Assembly (NCBI RefSeq): GCF_020873915.1
Contig: NZ_JAHWGP010000004.1
Span: 124,001 to 188,000, forward strand
Length of the DNA stretch: 64,000 bases
Origin: Streptomyces sp. DH5
GTDB lineage: Bacteria; Actinomycetota; Actinomycetes; Streptomycetales; Streptomycetaceae
Reading direction: 5' to 3'
Part shown: one piece after another, positions 9,238-18,440 of the stretch
How the letters are laid out: every line of letters starts with the position of its first letter
Position numbering within the stretch: position 1 is the first letter of the stretch
Notes under the pieces: model-generated
Seen by the model: the letters and a program-made list of their open reading frames with translations, nothing else
What the model was told of the DNA's origin: nothing
Databases searched by the model: none
Made by a program: the position numbers and the translations under genes

Positions 9238-10024
9238 GGTGTTCGTAGTCCTTTGCTGTCGCCCTCATCAGGGTCAGTGACTCCTTGAGGGGCAATGCGT
9301 CGCCTAGCGCGAGATCGTAGGTGCCTTCAAGGCGGTCGACCATGGCGGGGGAGTCGTGAACCTTGCCCACCTGGATGCCTTCGGAATACGCCACCGGCGG
9401 CTGATCCTCGAACTTGAGCAGGGTGAGCATGCTCTGCATGAGGGCGTGGACCCCCAGTCCGAAGGGCAACACGTGGACGCGTACGCGTCCTGATTCCACC
9501 AGCTTCACGATGTGGCGGAGTTGTTCCGCCATCACCTCCGGCCCGCCCGCCACCCGCCGCAGTACGGCCTCGTCAAGCAGCGCCCACACTACGGGTGTCA
9601 CCGGGTCCTCAAGGATCTTCGCCCGCTCAAGGCGTGTGACAACGAGCCTGTCACATTCCGCTTCACCCACCGGAGGGAACGACGTGCTTAGAACCGCACG
9701 CGCGTACCTTTCCGTCTGGAGGATGCCGGGGATGAACGACAGGGCGAACTCCCGGATCATCGTCGCCTGCTGTTCGAGCTGAAGGGCTGCCTCGAAGTAC
9801 CCCGCGACAGCGGTGTCGTCGTCCGGCAGGAAGCTGCTCAACACATCGCCCGTGTTCAGCGCCCTGTCGAGGCGTCTCGCGTCCTCCTTGGACGGGGTGC
9901 GCCGGCCCGCCTCGATGTGCGCGATGTGCGAACGCGTCATGACGGCGGCCGTCGCCAGCTCCTGCTGCGTCAGCCCGGCCGCCTCGCGCTGCGCCTTCAA
10001 CCACTCCCCATAGATGTTGCTCAT
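9230..10024 (-). CDS. Helix-turn-helix (Scr1-type) DUF5753 regulator
   Basis: 264 residues. An XRE-type helix-turn-helix (WLKAQREAAGLTQQELATAA, then MTRSHIAHIEAGRRTPS) occupies residues 8-60, and a DUF5753 domain fills the rest, including the typical FIPGILQTERYARAVL. These regulators work with the DUF397 protein encoded directly downstream. The ATG at 10024 was chosen because GGGAG lies 7 nt upstream. The gene diverges from the hypothetical pair at 10126, and all four genes form a compact cassette. Confidence 0.88.
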   Translation of the reverse strand: MSNIYGEWLKAQREAAGLTQQELATAAVMTRSHIAHIEAGRRTPSKEDARRLDRALNTGDVLSSFLPDDDTAVAGYFEAALQLEQQATMIREFALSFIPGILQTERYARAVLSTSFPPVGEAECDRLVVTRLERAKILEDPVTPVVWALLDEAVLRRVAGGPEVMAEQLRHIVKLVESGRVRVHVLPFGLGVHALMQSMLTLLKFEDQPPVAYSEGIQVGKVHDSPAMVDRLEGTYDLALGDALPLKESLTLMRATAKDYEHRE

Positions 10025-10125
10025 CGTCAACTCCCGCGTGACAGATGCGTTGTCACATCCGACCCTCTGGCGAGCCTAGCCCGGACGGTCTCACTCTGTG
10101 AGTGGATCGCTACACAGCGACGTCC

Positions 10126-10584
10126 ATGCACGTCGACCTGCCCTCGGGCACGGAAGACCCCCGCGACCGCTACCGACGGCCCGGGGGCATGGCCCTCAAC
10201 CACATCGGAGTTGAAGACGTGTTGCACCGTATCGCCTGCCTCCTTGAGCCGTTGCTGCGGCTCCTGTGGCCCGCCTCCGGGCGCCACCGGCACCAGAACC
10301 GGTACCGCGCCGAGGGAAGGGTGCGACCCACCCCTGCGCCGGCAGTCCCTGTCGGACCCGGACGCCGCCCCTCCCCGCACGAGGCCCCCCTCCACGGTGA
10401 GGACTCCCGGCTCGTCCGCCCCTATCTCCTCGCCCACGAACGACGCGTGCAGGCCAGGCAGCAGCGCGCCCGTCGCCGTACCCTCTGGCTTGCCGTGCAC
10501 GGCATCGACGTAGGGCCACGGCACATTCACGGTGTCGCCGTCGGCTCGCGCCGAGCCCGGGGCGTGGAGGTGGCCGCCGCATGA
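10126..10584 (+). CDS. Hypothetical protein of DUF397-cassette neighbourhood
   Basis: 152 residues with no domain I can name. The C-terminal third (RLVRPYLLAHERRVQARQQR, then GIDVGPRHIHGV) resembles small proteins commonly encoded opposite helix-turn-helix/DUF397 pairs in Streptomyces, where a block like ARPYLLAHE is followed by a short variable tail. The N-terminal part is rich in Pro and Arg and of low complexity. The ATG at 10126 was chosen by the surrounding frame; no strong ribosome binding site is visible. It overlaps the next gene by 4 nt (ATGA). Confidence 0.55.
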   Translation: MHVDLPSGTEDPRDRYRRPGGMALNHIGVEDVLHRIACLLEPLLRLLWPASGRHRHQNRYRAEGRVRPTPAPAVPVGPGRRPSPHEAPLHGEDSRLVRPYLLAHERRVQARQQRARRRTLWLAVHGIDVGPRHIHGVAVGSRRARGVEVAAA

Positions 10585-10949
10585 TCTACGAGAGCCACCA
10601 CGCAGCCACCCCCACAGCCGGCCGCCCCCGCCTCCTCCCGTGGTCCAACCTCGACGGCAACCCCTGCTACCTCCTCACCGACGACACCGGCACCGGCCGT
10701 CTCGCCCGCCTCGCCGACGACATCGAAGCCCTCCAACTCGGCATGGCCGACGACCTCCTCGGCCACGCCGTCGATCTCCTGGGCGACGCCCGGGCCACCG
10801 CGCCGCAACTCCGCTACCTCGCGGCTTGCTTGGCCGAGGCGCTCCACGACGTGCACCGCATCGCCCACAGCAGGGGAGAGCGTCTCCCCGCGCCCCACGG
10901 CGATGAGCAGAGCCCCGAGTCCGCCCCGGAAGAGGCCCCCGGCACCTGA
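10581..10949 (+). CDS. Hypothetical protein, second gene of divergent pair
   Basis: 122 residues beginning MIYESHHAATPTAGRPRLLP, with the conserved-looking stretch WSNLDGNPCYLLTDDTGTGR and a helical middle (DDIEALQLGMADDLL). It is a soluble protein of a type often found beside Streptomyces helix-turn-helix/DUF397 modules. I know no function for it. It is translationally coupled to the preceding gene through an ATGA overlap. The C-terminus is acidic and Pro-rich. Confidence 0.65.
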   Translation: MIYESHHAATPTAGRPRLLPWSNLDGNPCYLLTDDTGTGRLARLADDIEALQLGMADDLLGHAVDLLGDARATAPQLRYLAACLAEALHDVHRIAHSRGERLPAPHGDEQSPESAPEEAPGT

Positions 10950-11092
10950 CCTGCCCGCCTCCGTAGCCGACCGCGCGGATGTACTGGCCTGAAACCCCCG
11001 TACATTCGCACGATCGGCCATGTCCACTCCCCGTATCCCTTCCCCCTCCCCCGCCCTCGGGGCCCAGAATGGATCTCCGGGGATCAGCGGGA

Positions 11093-12328
11093 CGTACGGA
11101 GGGGCGCGGGCTGTGGTGGTGCACGTCGAGCGGGGGCTCCGGCAAGTCACTGACCATGACGTTCCTGGTGCGGCGAGTCCATCTGCACCCTCGGCTCAGC
11201 GAGTTCATGGTGGTCGTGGTCACCGACCGCACCCAGTTGCAGACCCAGCTCTCACGGACGCTGAAGCTCAGCGAGTCCGACGTCGAGACGGCGAAGACCC
11301 GGACGCAGATGGAAGGGCTGCTGCGCGACGGTGGGCGGCGCGTCGTCTTCGGCATGATCCAGAAGTACGGGACCGGCTTCACTTTCTCCGGGGACGCGGA
11401 AGGCAGCGGGGACGACCGGAATCTGACGGGAGAGGGAGCAGGCCGGAGCGAGGACGAGACCCCTGGCCCCGTACCGAACTTTCCCGAGTGCAACACCTCA
11501 CCGGACATCCTCGTCCTCGTCGACGAGGCACACCGTTCCCACACCAGCGTCCTGCACGCCGCCCTGCGCAAGGCGATCCCGAACGCCGCCAAGATCGGGT
11601 TCACTGGGACGCCGATCATCACCGAGCGTGAGGAGGACACGCGCCGGATCTTCGGTCGGGGTGACTCGCCGCGGGGCTTCCTCGACGAGTACCGGATGGA
11701 GGACGCCGAGTACGACGGCGTCGTCGTCCGCATCCGCTACGAGGGGCGGACGGGGGAGGGCGAGGTCCGTGACGGGGAGGTCCTCGACAAGGGTTTCGAC
11801 GACCTCGTCCGGGACCGCACCCCCGAGGAGAGGGCCGCGCTGCTCAAGCGGTGGCCCACCGAGCGGGACGTCGCCGAGTCCGTTCCCATGATCGAGGCGA
11901 AGGCCGAGGACATGCTGGAGCACTGGGTGACCACCGTGCTGCCCGGCGGCTTCAAGGCACAGGTCGCGGCCGTCAGCCGGAAGGCGGCCGTGCAGTACCA
12001 CCACGCCCTGCGCAAGGCCCGTGACGAACTGCTGGCGGAGGTGGCCGAGTTCGACCCGGAGTCGGTGGCGGGGACACCGCTGGAGAAGCTGTCCGCCAGA
12101 CAGCGCTATCTCCACCAGGCCCACCGGTTCCGGGCACTGCTGCGGCGGATCGACTTCGTTCCCGTCATCTCCCCGGGTTCCGGCCACAAGCGCGGGGAAT
12201 GGAGGGAGTGGACCGACGCCGGCCGCCAGGAGGCGTATACAGAGCGTTTCCAGAAGGCGTTCCCCGAGCTGGCACCCGATCCGGAGTGGGTCGCGGTGAC
12301 CCCCTTCAACCCACCGCAGGCCCCGACC
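11093..12328 (+). pseudogene. hsdR: Type I restriction subunit HsdR, motor-domain fragment
   Basis: The frame holds three SF2 translocase motifs of HsdR: motif I SGGSGKSLTMTFLVRR, motif II LVLVDEAHRSH and motif III IGFTGTP, in the order and spacing of type I restriction enzymes. The N-terminal PD-(D/E)xK nuclease domain and the C-terminal helical domain are absent (about 410 residues remain of roughly 1,000). The open frame extends upstream to 10979 and downstream to 12604, but those parts are Pro/Gly-rich and unlike HsdR. There is no credible start codon. It is a relic, possibly still making an ATPase fragment. Confidence 0.7.
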
Positions 12329-12440
12329 CCTCCCACCGGCCCCGCCGGTGGTCTGGACACCCCGTGGTCCGGGGCCGCGAACAGCGAACCGCCGCCGCTC
12401 CCCGCCTCGGTGCCCGACCCCGTGCACCCCGGCCGGGCGC

Positions 12441-13061
12441 TCGACGGCGGAGGCGGAGCAGTTCGTCCGCGCGCACCGGGACTGGCTGCTGACCAAACGG
12501 CGGGAGCGGGAGCGCACGCGTCCGCTCAGCCCCGTGAAGCGGCTCGTCGACGGAGAGGTCTTCCGCTACCTGGGGAGGACCTACCGGCTGACCGTGTCCG
12601 GTGAGGACAGGACGGGCGGAGGAGTCCGGCTGATCGCGGGGCGCCTCGTCATGGGGCCGGACCTGGCGGCGGAGCCGCAGGCGGGCCGGGTGGCGCTGGT
12701 CGACTGGTACTGCCGTGCCGGCCGGAACTGGACGGGCCAGCGGCTCCAGCCCTGGGCGGCCCGCATGGGGGTGACCGAGCCGGAACTCGACGTGCGGGAC
12801 CTGGGAGACCGATGGGGTTCGTACCGGCCGCCGCAGGCCGGATCGGGCGCCAAGGGGCTGATGAGTCTGGGGTGGCCGCTCTTCCAGCTGCCCATGCACC
12901 TGATCGACTACGTCATCGCCCACGAACTGGCCCATGTGAAGGTGTCCGGGCACCGGGAGGGCTTCTGGCGGCTGCTGCGGACCGCGCTGCCCGAGTACGA
13001 GGAGCGGCGGGCGGACCTCGACGAGCTGGGGAGGCGGCTCTGGATGGGCGATGTCCGGTGA
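12441..13061 (+). pseudogene. YgjP-like (M48-type, DUF45) metallopeptidase lacking its N-terminus
   Basis: The frame reads STAEAEQFVRAHRDWLLTKR through VIAHELAHVKVSGHREGFW to GRRLWMGDVR. HELAH plus the downstream histidine in SGHREGFW is the zinc site of the YgjP/WLM-like family, which is often encoded next to hsdR in actinobacteria. The first 35-45 residues of the family (the beta-rich start) are missing and replaced by out-of-frame sequence shared with the end of the HsdR fragment. The catalytic part is intact, so some function through an alternative start (GTG/ATG near 12650) cannot be excluded. Confidence 0.65.
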
Positions 13062-13107
13062 GCCGGGCCGCACTCCCCTTCCGGAGGGGAGTGCGGCGCA
13101 GTGACGC

Positions 13108-13941
13108 CTACCAGATCGACTCGACCCACTCCGGGTGGTCGATGAACGGGTTGCGGTTGTGCTGGTAGGAGTCGTGGATGACGTCGTTGCGGCGCCGCTC
13201 GAAGGCGTCCGGCGGGTCCTCCTGGTGCCAGGCCTTGAGCACGGAGAGCTTGCCCATGTAGGGGTTGCTGCCGTTGTTGACCTGGCCGTTGACCTCGAGG
13301 TCGGCCCAGCCGTCGCCGCCCTCGTAGCGGACCGCCATGTAGAAGATCATGCGGGCGACGTCGCCCTTGACGGCGTCGCGGGGCTCGAAGGAGTCGGAGT
13401 CGGTGAGGCTGCCGCCGCTGTCGGTGAAGCCGCTGCCGCCGTTGTCGAAGTCCTTGTTGCCGCGGATCGAGTTGACCCGGACGTCCGTGGGGCGCAGGTG
13501 GTGGATGTCGGTGCCGGGGCCGGTGGAGGTGCCGAAGTCGCCGTGGGACTTGGCCCACACGTGCTCGCGGTTCCAGTCGCCGGTGTCCCCGCCGTTGAGG
13601 GACTTGCTGCGGGAGATGCCCGAGTACAGCAGGATCACGTTGTTGCTGTTGTTCGGGTCCTGGTCGGTGACCTTCAGGGCGTTCCAGACGGCCGAGTACG
13701 ACAGCTTGGTCTGGTCGCTGATGATCGTGTGGAGGGCGTCCTTGAGGGCCTCGCCGGACTTGCCGGTGGCGCCGTCGTAGTACGCGGCGTCGTAGGTGGC
13801 TGCCGTGGCCGCCGTGGCCGCGGGGGTGGTGGCCGTGGCCGTGCCGGCGGTCAGACCGGGGGCGGCGAGGCCGGCGAGGACGGCGGCCGTGGCGAGCGCC
13901 ACCGTGGTGCGGCGGCGGGGGCGTATGCGTGTCGCGAGCAT
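13108..13941 (-). CDS. Secreted endonuclease I family nuclease
   Basis: 277 residues. A twin-Arg-like, Ala-rich signal peptide (MLATRIRPRRRTTVALATAA) is followed by an endonuclease I domain. The His-Me finger motif is DWNREHVWAKSHG (about residues 120-132), followed by GTDIHHLRPTDVRVNSIRGN, which contains further metal and DNA ligands. It is expected to degrade DNA outside the cell, for nutrition or during development. The ATG at 13941 gives a normal signal peptide; the longer open frame upstream runs through the promoter region. It is monocistronic and convergent with the YgjP remnant. Confidence 0.9.
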   Translation of the reverse strand: MLATRIRPRRRTTVALATAAVLAGLAAPGLTAGTATATTPAATAATAATYDAAYYDGATGKSGEALKDALHTIISDQTKLSYSAVWNALKVTDQDPNNSNNVILLYSGISRSKSLNGGDTGDWNREHVWAKSHGDFGTSTGPGTDIHHLRPTDVRVNSIRGNKDFDNGGSGFTDSGGSLTDSDSFEPRDAVKGDVARMIFYMAVRYEGGDGWADLEVNGQVNNGSNPYMGKLSVLKAWHQEDPPDAFERRRNDVIHDSYQHNRNPFIDHPEWVESIW

Positions 13942-14155
13942 GTGGGGTGTCCGATCTACGCGGGTTGCACGAGGGAGATACCCGAGAGAGTGACATGCAC
14001 ATGCGATCAGGTGAGTGGAGGGAACGTGGCGATTACGTGACGAGAACCTGTCACAACACTCCGCGTGTACTCCCCGGAACGTCGTGGAGGGATGAAATCC
14101 GCCGCCGGCCGCGTTGGTGCCTTGCGGCAGATCAGGACGATCGGAGGGCACCCGC

Positions 14156-17100
14156 GTGACACCGCAACGGGGATGGGCACGGCGACTGACCGGCTACGCC
14201 TGGCGTCATCCCAAGGACGTGGTCCTCGCCCTGGGGGCGTCCCTCGGCGGCATGGCCGTGATGGCGCTGGTCCCGCTGATCACCAAGGTGATCATCGACG
14301 ACGTGATCGGCGACGGGACCAGGTCCATGGCGACCTGGGCCGGTCTGCTCGTCGGCGCGGCGCTCGTCGTCTACGTCCTCACCTACGTCCGCCGCTACTA
14401 CGGCGGCCGGCTCGCCCTCGACGTCCAGCACGACCTGCGCACCGAGATGTACGACACGATCACCCGGCTCGACGGCAGACGCCAGGACGAGCTGTCCACC
14501 GGGCAGGTCGTCGGACGCGCCACCAGCGACCTCCAGCTGATCCAGGGCCTGCTCTTCATGCTGCCGATGACCATCGGCAACCTGCTGCTCTTCCTGATCT
14601 CCCTGGTCATCATGGCGTGGCTGTCCCTGCCGCTCACCGGCGTCGCCCTCGCCGTCGCCCCCGCCCTGTGGTGGATCGCCCGGCGCAGCCGCACCCGGCT
14701 GCACCCCTCCACCTGGTACGCGCAGGCACAGGCGGGCGCCGTCGCCGGCGTGGTCGACGGCGCGGTCGGCGGCGTGCGCGTGGTGAAGGGCTTCGGACAG
14801 GAGGAGCAGGAGACCGGCAAGCTCCGCGAGGTCGGCAGGCGGCTGTTCGCGGGACGGCTGCGCACCGTCCGGCTGAACTCCCGCTACACCCCCGCCCTCC
14901 AGGCCGTGCCCGCGCTCGGCCAGGTGGCGATGCTGGCGCTCGGCGGCTGGCTCGCGGTGGACGGGCACATCACGCTGGGCACCTTCGTCGCCTTCTCCAC
15001 CTACCTCGCCCAGCTCGTCGGCCCGGTCCGCATGCTCGCCGTCGTCCTCACCGTCGGCCAGCAGGCCCGGGCCGGCACCGAACGCGTCCTGGAACTGATC
15101 GACACCGAGCCGTCCCTCACCGACGGCACCAAGGAGCTGCCCGCCGACGCCCCGGCGACCGTCGAGTTCGACGACGTCTCCTTCGGCTACGACCCCGACC
15201 GGCCGGTCCTGGACGGCCTGTCCTTCGACATCCGCCCCGGCGAGACCCTCGCCGTCGTCGGCGCGTCCGGCTCCGGCAAGTCCACCGTCTCCCTGCTCCT
15301 GCCGCGCTTCTACGACGTCACCCACGGCGCCGTCCTCGTCGGCGGCCACGACGTGCGCGAACTGACCACCGAGTCGCTGCGCGCCGCGATCGGTCTGGTC
15401 CCCGAGGACTCGTTCCTCTTCTCCGACACCGTCCGCGCCAACATCGCCTACGGCCGCCCCGACGCCACCGACGAGCAGATCACCGCCGCCGCCCGCGCCG
15501 CCCAGGCCGACCGGTTCATCGCCGAGCTCCCCGACGGCTACGACACCACCGTCGGCGAGCACGGACTGACCCTCTCCGGCGGCCAGCGCCAGCGCGTCGC
15601 CCTCGCCCGGGCGATCCTCACCGACCCCCGGCTGCTGGTCCTGGACGACGCGACCTCCGCCGTGGACGCCCGCGTCGAGCACGAGATCCACGAGGCGCTC
15701 AAGAGCGTCATGCGCGGCCGTACGACGCTGCTGATCGCCCACCGCCGCTCCACCCTCAACCTCGCCGACCGCATCGCCGTCCTCGACGGCGGCCGGCTCG
15801 CCGACCTCGGCACCCACGAGGAGCTCCAGCGCCGCTCCGCCCTCTACCGCCGTCTGCTCACCGACCCCGACGAGCTGGGCGCCGTCTCCCCGGGCCACAC
15901 CACGCCCGCCGGGCCGCAGGAGGAGGACACCTCCGTCCGCGAGGAACTGGACGCCGAGTTCGACGCCGAGCGCGGCGTCACCCCCAGGCTGTGGACCGGC
16001 GACCGCGAACCCCGGGACACCGCCCTCGCCGGCGCCCCGGCCACCCCGGAGCTCCTCGCCCAGGTGGCGGCGCTGCCCCCGGCCGACGACGTCCCGGACG
16101 TCGACGAGCGGCAGGCCGTCCGCCCCGAGGACTCCTACGGCCTGCGCCGCCTCCTGCGCGGCTTCCGCACCCCCCTCCTGATCAGCCTGGCCCTGGTCGC
16201 CGTGGACGCCGGCATGGGCCTGCTGCTGCCGGTGCTGATCCGGCACGGCATCGACCAGGGCGTCACCCGGGCCGCCCTCGGCGCGGTCTGGGCGGCCGCC
16301 CTGCTGGGCCTGCTCACCGTGCTCGTCCAGTGGTCCGCGCAGACCGGCGAGATCCGGATGACCGGCCGCACCGGCGAACGCATCCTCTACGCCCTGCGGC
16401 TGAAGATCTTCGCCCAGCTCCAGCGGCTCGGCCTGGACTACTACGAACGCGAGCTGACCGGCCGGATCACGACCCGGATGACGACCGATGTCGACGCGTT
16501 GTCGACGTTCCTGCAGACCGGCCTCGTCACGGCGTTCGTCTCCGTGGTCACCTTCTTCGGCATCATGGGCGCCCTGCTGGTCATCGACATCGAGCTCGCC
16601 CTCGTCGTCTTCGCCACCCTGCCCCCGCTGATCGTCGGCACGTACTTCTTCCGCCGGGCCAGTGTGAAGGCGTACGAACTGGCCCGTGAACGGGTCTCGG
16701 GAGTCAACGCCGACCTGCAGGAGTCGATGTCCGGGCTGCGGATCGTGCAGGCGTTCCGCCGCGAGCGGGACGGCGCCCGGCGTTTCGCCGGGCGCAGCGC
16801 CGACTACCGCAGCGCCCGCATACGGGGCCAGTGGCTGATCTCGGTGTACTTCCCGTTCGTGCAGCTGCTGTCCTCGTTCGCGGTCGTGGCGGTGCTGGTC
16901 GTCGGCGGGGGCCGGGTCGAGGACGGGACGCTGGCGATCGGCTCGCTGGTGGCGTACCTGCTGTACATCGACCTGTTCTTCGCGCCCGTGCAGCAGCTCT
17001 CCCAGGTCTTCGACGGCTACCAGCAGGCGTCCGTCTCGCTGGGCCGCATCCAGGAGCTGCTGCGGGAGCCGACCTCCACCCGCCAGGCCGACAAGCCGCT

Positions 17101-17863
17101 CCCCGTCACCTCCCTGCGCGGCGAGATCGCCTTCGAGGACGTGCACTTCGCCTACGGCGACGGCGAGGAGGCGCTCGACGGCATCGACCTCACCATCCCC
17201 GCCGGACAGACCGTCGCCTTCGTCGGCGAGACCGGCGCGGGCAAGTCCACCCTGGTCAAGCTGGTCGCCCGGTTCTACGACCCCACGGGCGGGCGGGTCA
17301 CCGCCGACGGCACGGACCTCAGGGACCTGGACCTCACCGCCTACCGGCACCGGCTCGGAGTCGTACCGCAGGAGGCGTACCTCTTCCCCGGCACCGTCCG
17401 CGACGCCATCGCCTACGGCCGCCCGGACGCCACCGACGCCGAGGTGGAGGCGGCGGCCCGCGCGGTCGGCGCCCACGAGATGATCGCCACGCTGGAGGGC
17501 GGCTACCTGCACCAGGTCGCCGAGCGCGGCCGCAACCTCTCCGCCGGGCAGCGCCAGCTGATCGCCCTGGCCCGCGCCGAACTGGTCGCCCCGGACGTCC
17601 TGCTGCTCGACGAGGCCACCGCCGCCCTGGACCTCGCCACCGAGGCGGAGGTCAACCAGGCGACCGACCGGCTGGCCGGACGCCGCACCACCCTGGTCGT
17701 GGCCCACCGCCTGACCACGGCCGCCCGCGCCGACCGGGTGATCGTCATGGACCGCGGCCGGGTCGCGGAGGACGGCACCCACGAGGAACTGCTCCGCCTC
17801 GGCGGCAGGTACGCGGCGCTGTGGCGGACGTTCGTCGGAGAGGACGTACCGGCACCGGCGTGA
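14156..17863 (+). CDS. Single-chain ABC exporter (TMD-NBD-TMD-NBD)
   Basis: 1,235 residues. Two complete type IV exporter halves are fused. Half 1 has transmembrane helices at about 15-300, Walker A GASGSGKS near 368, signature LSGGQRQR, and Walker B LLVLDDATSAVD. Half 2 has helices at about 680-950, Walker A GETGAGKS near 1024, signature LSAGQRQL, and Walker B LLLDEATAALD. The first site has Asp where the catalytic Glu normally sits, so ATP hydrolysis is probably asymmetric, as in heterodimeric exporters such as BmrCD or TmrAB. The substrate is unknown (lipid, peptide or drug). The GTG start follows GGAGGG. It appears monocistronic. Confidence 0.9.
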   Translation: MTPQRGWARRLTGYAWRHPKDVVLALGASLGGMAVMALVPLITKVIIDDVIGDGTRSMATWAGLLVGAALVVYVLTYVRRYYGGRLALDVQHDLRTEMYDTITRLDGRRQDELSTGQVVGRATSDLQLIQGLLFMLPMTIGNLLLFLISLVIMAWLSLPLTGVALAVAPALWWIARRSRTRLHPSTWYAQAQAGAVAGVVDGAVGGVRVVKGFGQEEQETGKLREVGRRLFAGRLRTVRLNSRYTPALQAVPALGQVAMLALGGWLAVDGHITLGTFVAFSTYLAQLVGPVRMLAVVLTVGQQARAGTERVLELIDTEPSLTDGTKELPADAPATVEFDDVSFGYDPDRPVLDGLSFDIRPGETLAVVGASGSGKSTVSLLLPRFYDVTHGAVLVGGHDVRELTTESLRAAIGLVPEDSFLFSDTVRANIAYGRPDATDEQITAAARAAQADRFIAELPDGYDTTVGEHGLTLSGGQRQRVALARAILTDPRLLVLDDATSAVDARVEHEIHEALKSVMRGRTTLLIAHRRSTLNLADRIAVLDGGRLADLGTHEELQRRSALYRRLLTDPDELGAVSPGHTTPAGPQEEDTSVREELDAEFDAERGVTPRLWTGDREPRDTALAGAPATPELLAQVAALPPADDVPDVDERQAVRPEDSYGLRRLLRGFRTPLLISLALVAVDAGMGLLLPVLIRHGIDQGVTRAALGAVWAAALLGLLTVLVQWSAQTGEIRMTGRTGERILYALRLKIFAQLQRLGLDYYERELTGRITTRMTTDVDALSTFLQTGLVTAFVSVVTFFGIMGALLVIDIELALVVFATLPPLIVGTYFFRRASVKAYELARERVSGVNADLQESMSGLRIVQAFRRERDGARRFAGRSADYRSARIRGQWLISVYFPFVQLLSSFAVVAVLVVGGGRVEDGTLAIGSLVAYLLYIDLFFAPVQQLSQVFDGYQQASVSLGRIQELLREPTSTRQADKPLPVTSLRGEIAFEDVHFAYGDGEEALDGIDLTIPAGQTVAFVGETGAGKSTLVKLVARFYDPTGGRVTADGTDLRDLDLTAYRHRLGVVPQEAYLFPGTVRDAIAYGRPDATDAEVEAAARAVGAHEMIATLEGGYLHQVAERGRNLSAGQRQLIALARAELVAPDVLLLDEATAALDLATEAEVNQATDRLAGRRTTLVVAHRLTTAARADRVIVMDRGRVAEDGTHEELLRLGGRYAALWRTFVGEDVPAPA

Positions 17864-17957
17864 CCCGGCGGCCGCGCAGGCAACCATCGGCCCTACGTCC
17901 CGCGTCCGTACTCCCGTACGCCGCCTGGCGCGGAAGGCGCGGTACGGGAGGACGACC

Positions 17958-18344
17958 GTGGGCAGTTCAGCGATACGCCGGCACCTCGCGACGATCCTCG
18001 CGGTGTTGACCACCGCGGGGCTCCTCGCCGTCGCCGCGCCGGGTGACGCGCACGCCGCCGCGCAGTGCCCCGGCCGCAAGGTGCGCACCCTGCCGTTCAC
18101 CACCGGGTCCGTGGAGGTCTACAAGCGGGGCGGCTACATGTGTGCCGTCACCGTCGCCGAGAAGCAGGGCGTCAAGCGGAAGATGTCGGTGAGCGTGCGG
18201 GCGCGCGGGGGCCGGCCGGTCGTCGACGAGGGCCGCTTCAAGTACCACGCGGGCCCGGTGACCGTGCACGCGGGCCGCCGCTGCGTGTGGGTGAAGGGCA
18301 GCGTCGGGGCGGGCTCCGTCAGCTCCGGCTGGATCCTCTGCTGA
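17958..18344 (+). CDS. Small secreted protein, unknown function
   Basis: 128 residues with a clear Sec signal peptide (HLATILAVLTTAGLLAVAAP, cleavage near AHA-AA) and a mature part of about 90 residues rich in Lys/Arg and beta-prone. It has four cysteines, including the C-terminal residue (SSGWILC), which suggests disulphide-stabilised extracellular folding. I do not recognise a family. Start GTG at 17958 follows GGGAGG. It lies between the ABC exporter and the S37 peptidase in the same direction, but gaps of about 95 bp on either side suggest its own promoter. Confidence 0.8.
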   Translation: MGSSAIRRHLATILAVLTTAGLLAVAAPGDAHAAAQCPGRKVRTLPFTTGSVEVYKRGGYMCAVTVAEKQGVKRKMSVSVRARGGRPVVDEGRFKYHAGPVTVHAGRRCVWVKGSVGAGSVSSGWILC

Positions 18345-18440
18345 CGCCGCGCCGACCGAGGGATATCCCTATGTCCCCTGTTGCTGTGCCGAGTTGGTCC
18401 GATAGCTTCCGGCGCACATCTGTCTCACAGGGGAGTGCGC

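Noticed and set aside
12605-13061. Treating the HELAH protein as a normal intact gene
   Set aside because: The available starts omit about 40 residues present in the family, and the preceding sequence is out of frame, so it is reported as truncated.
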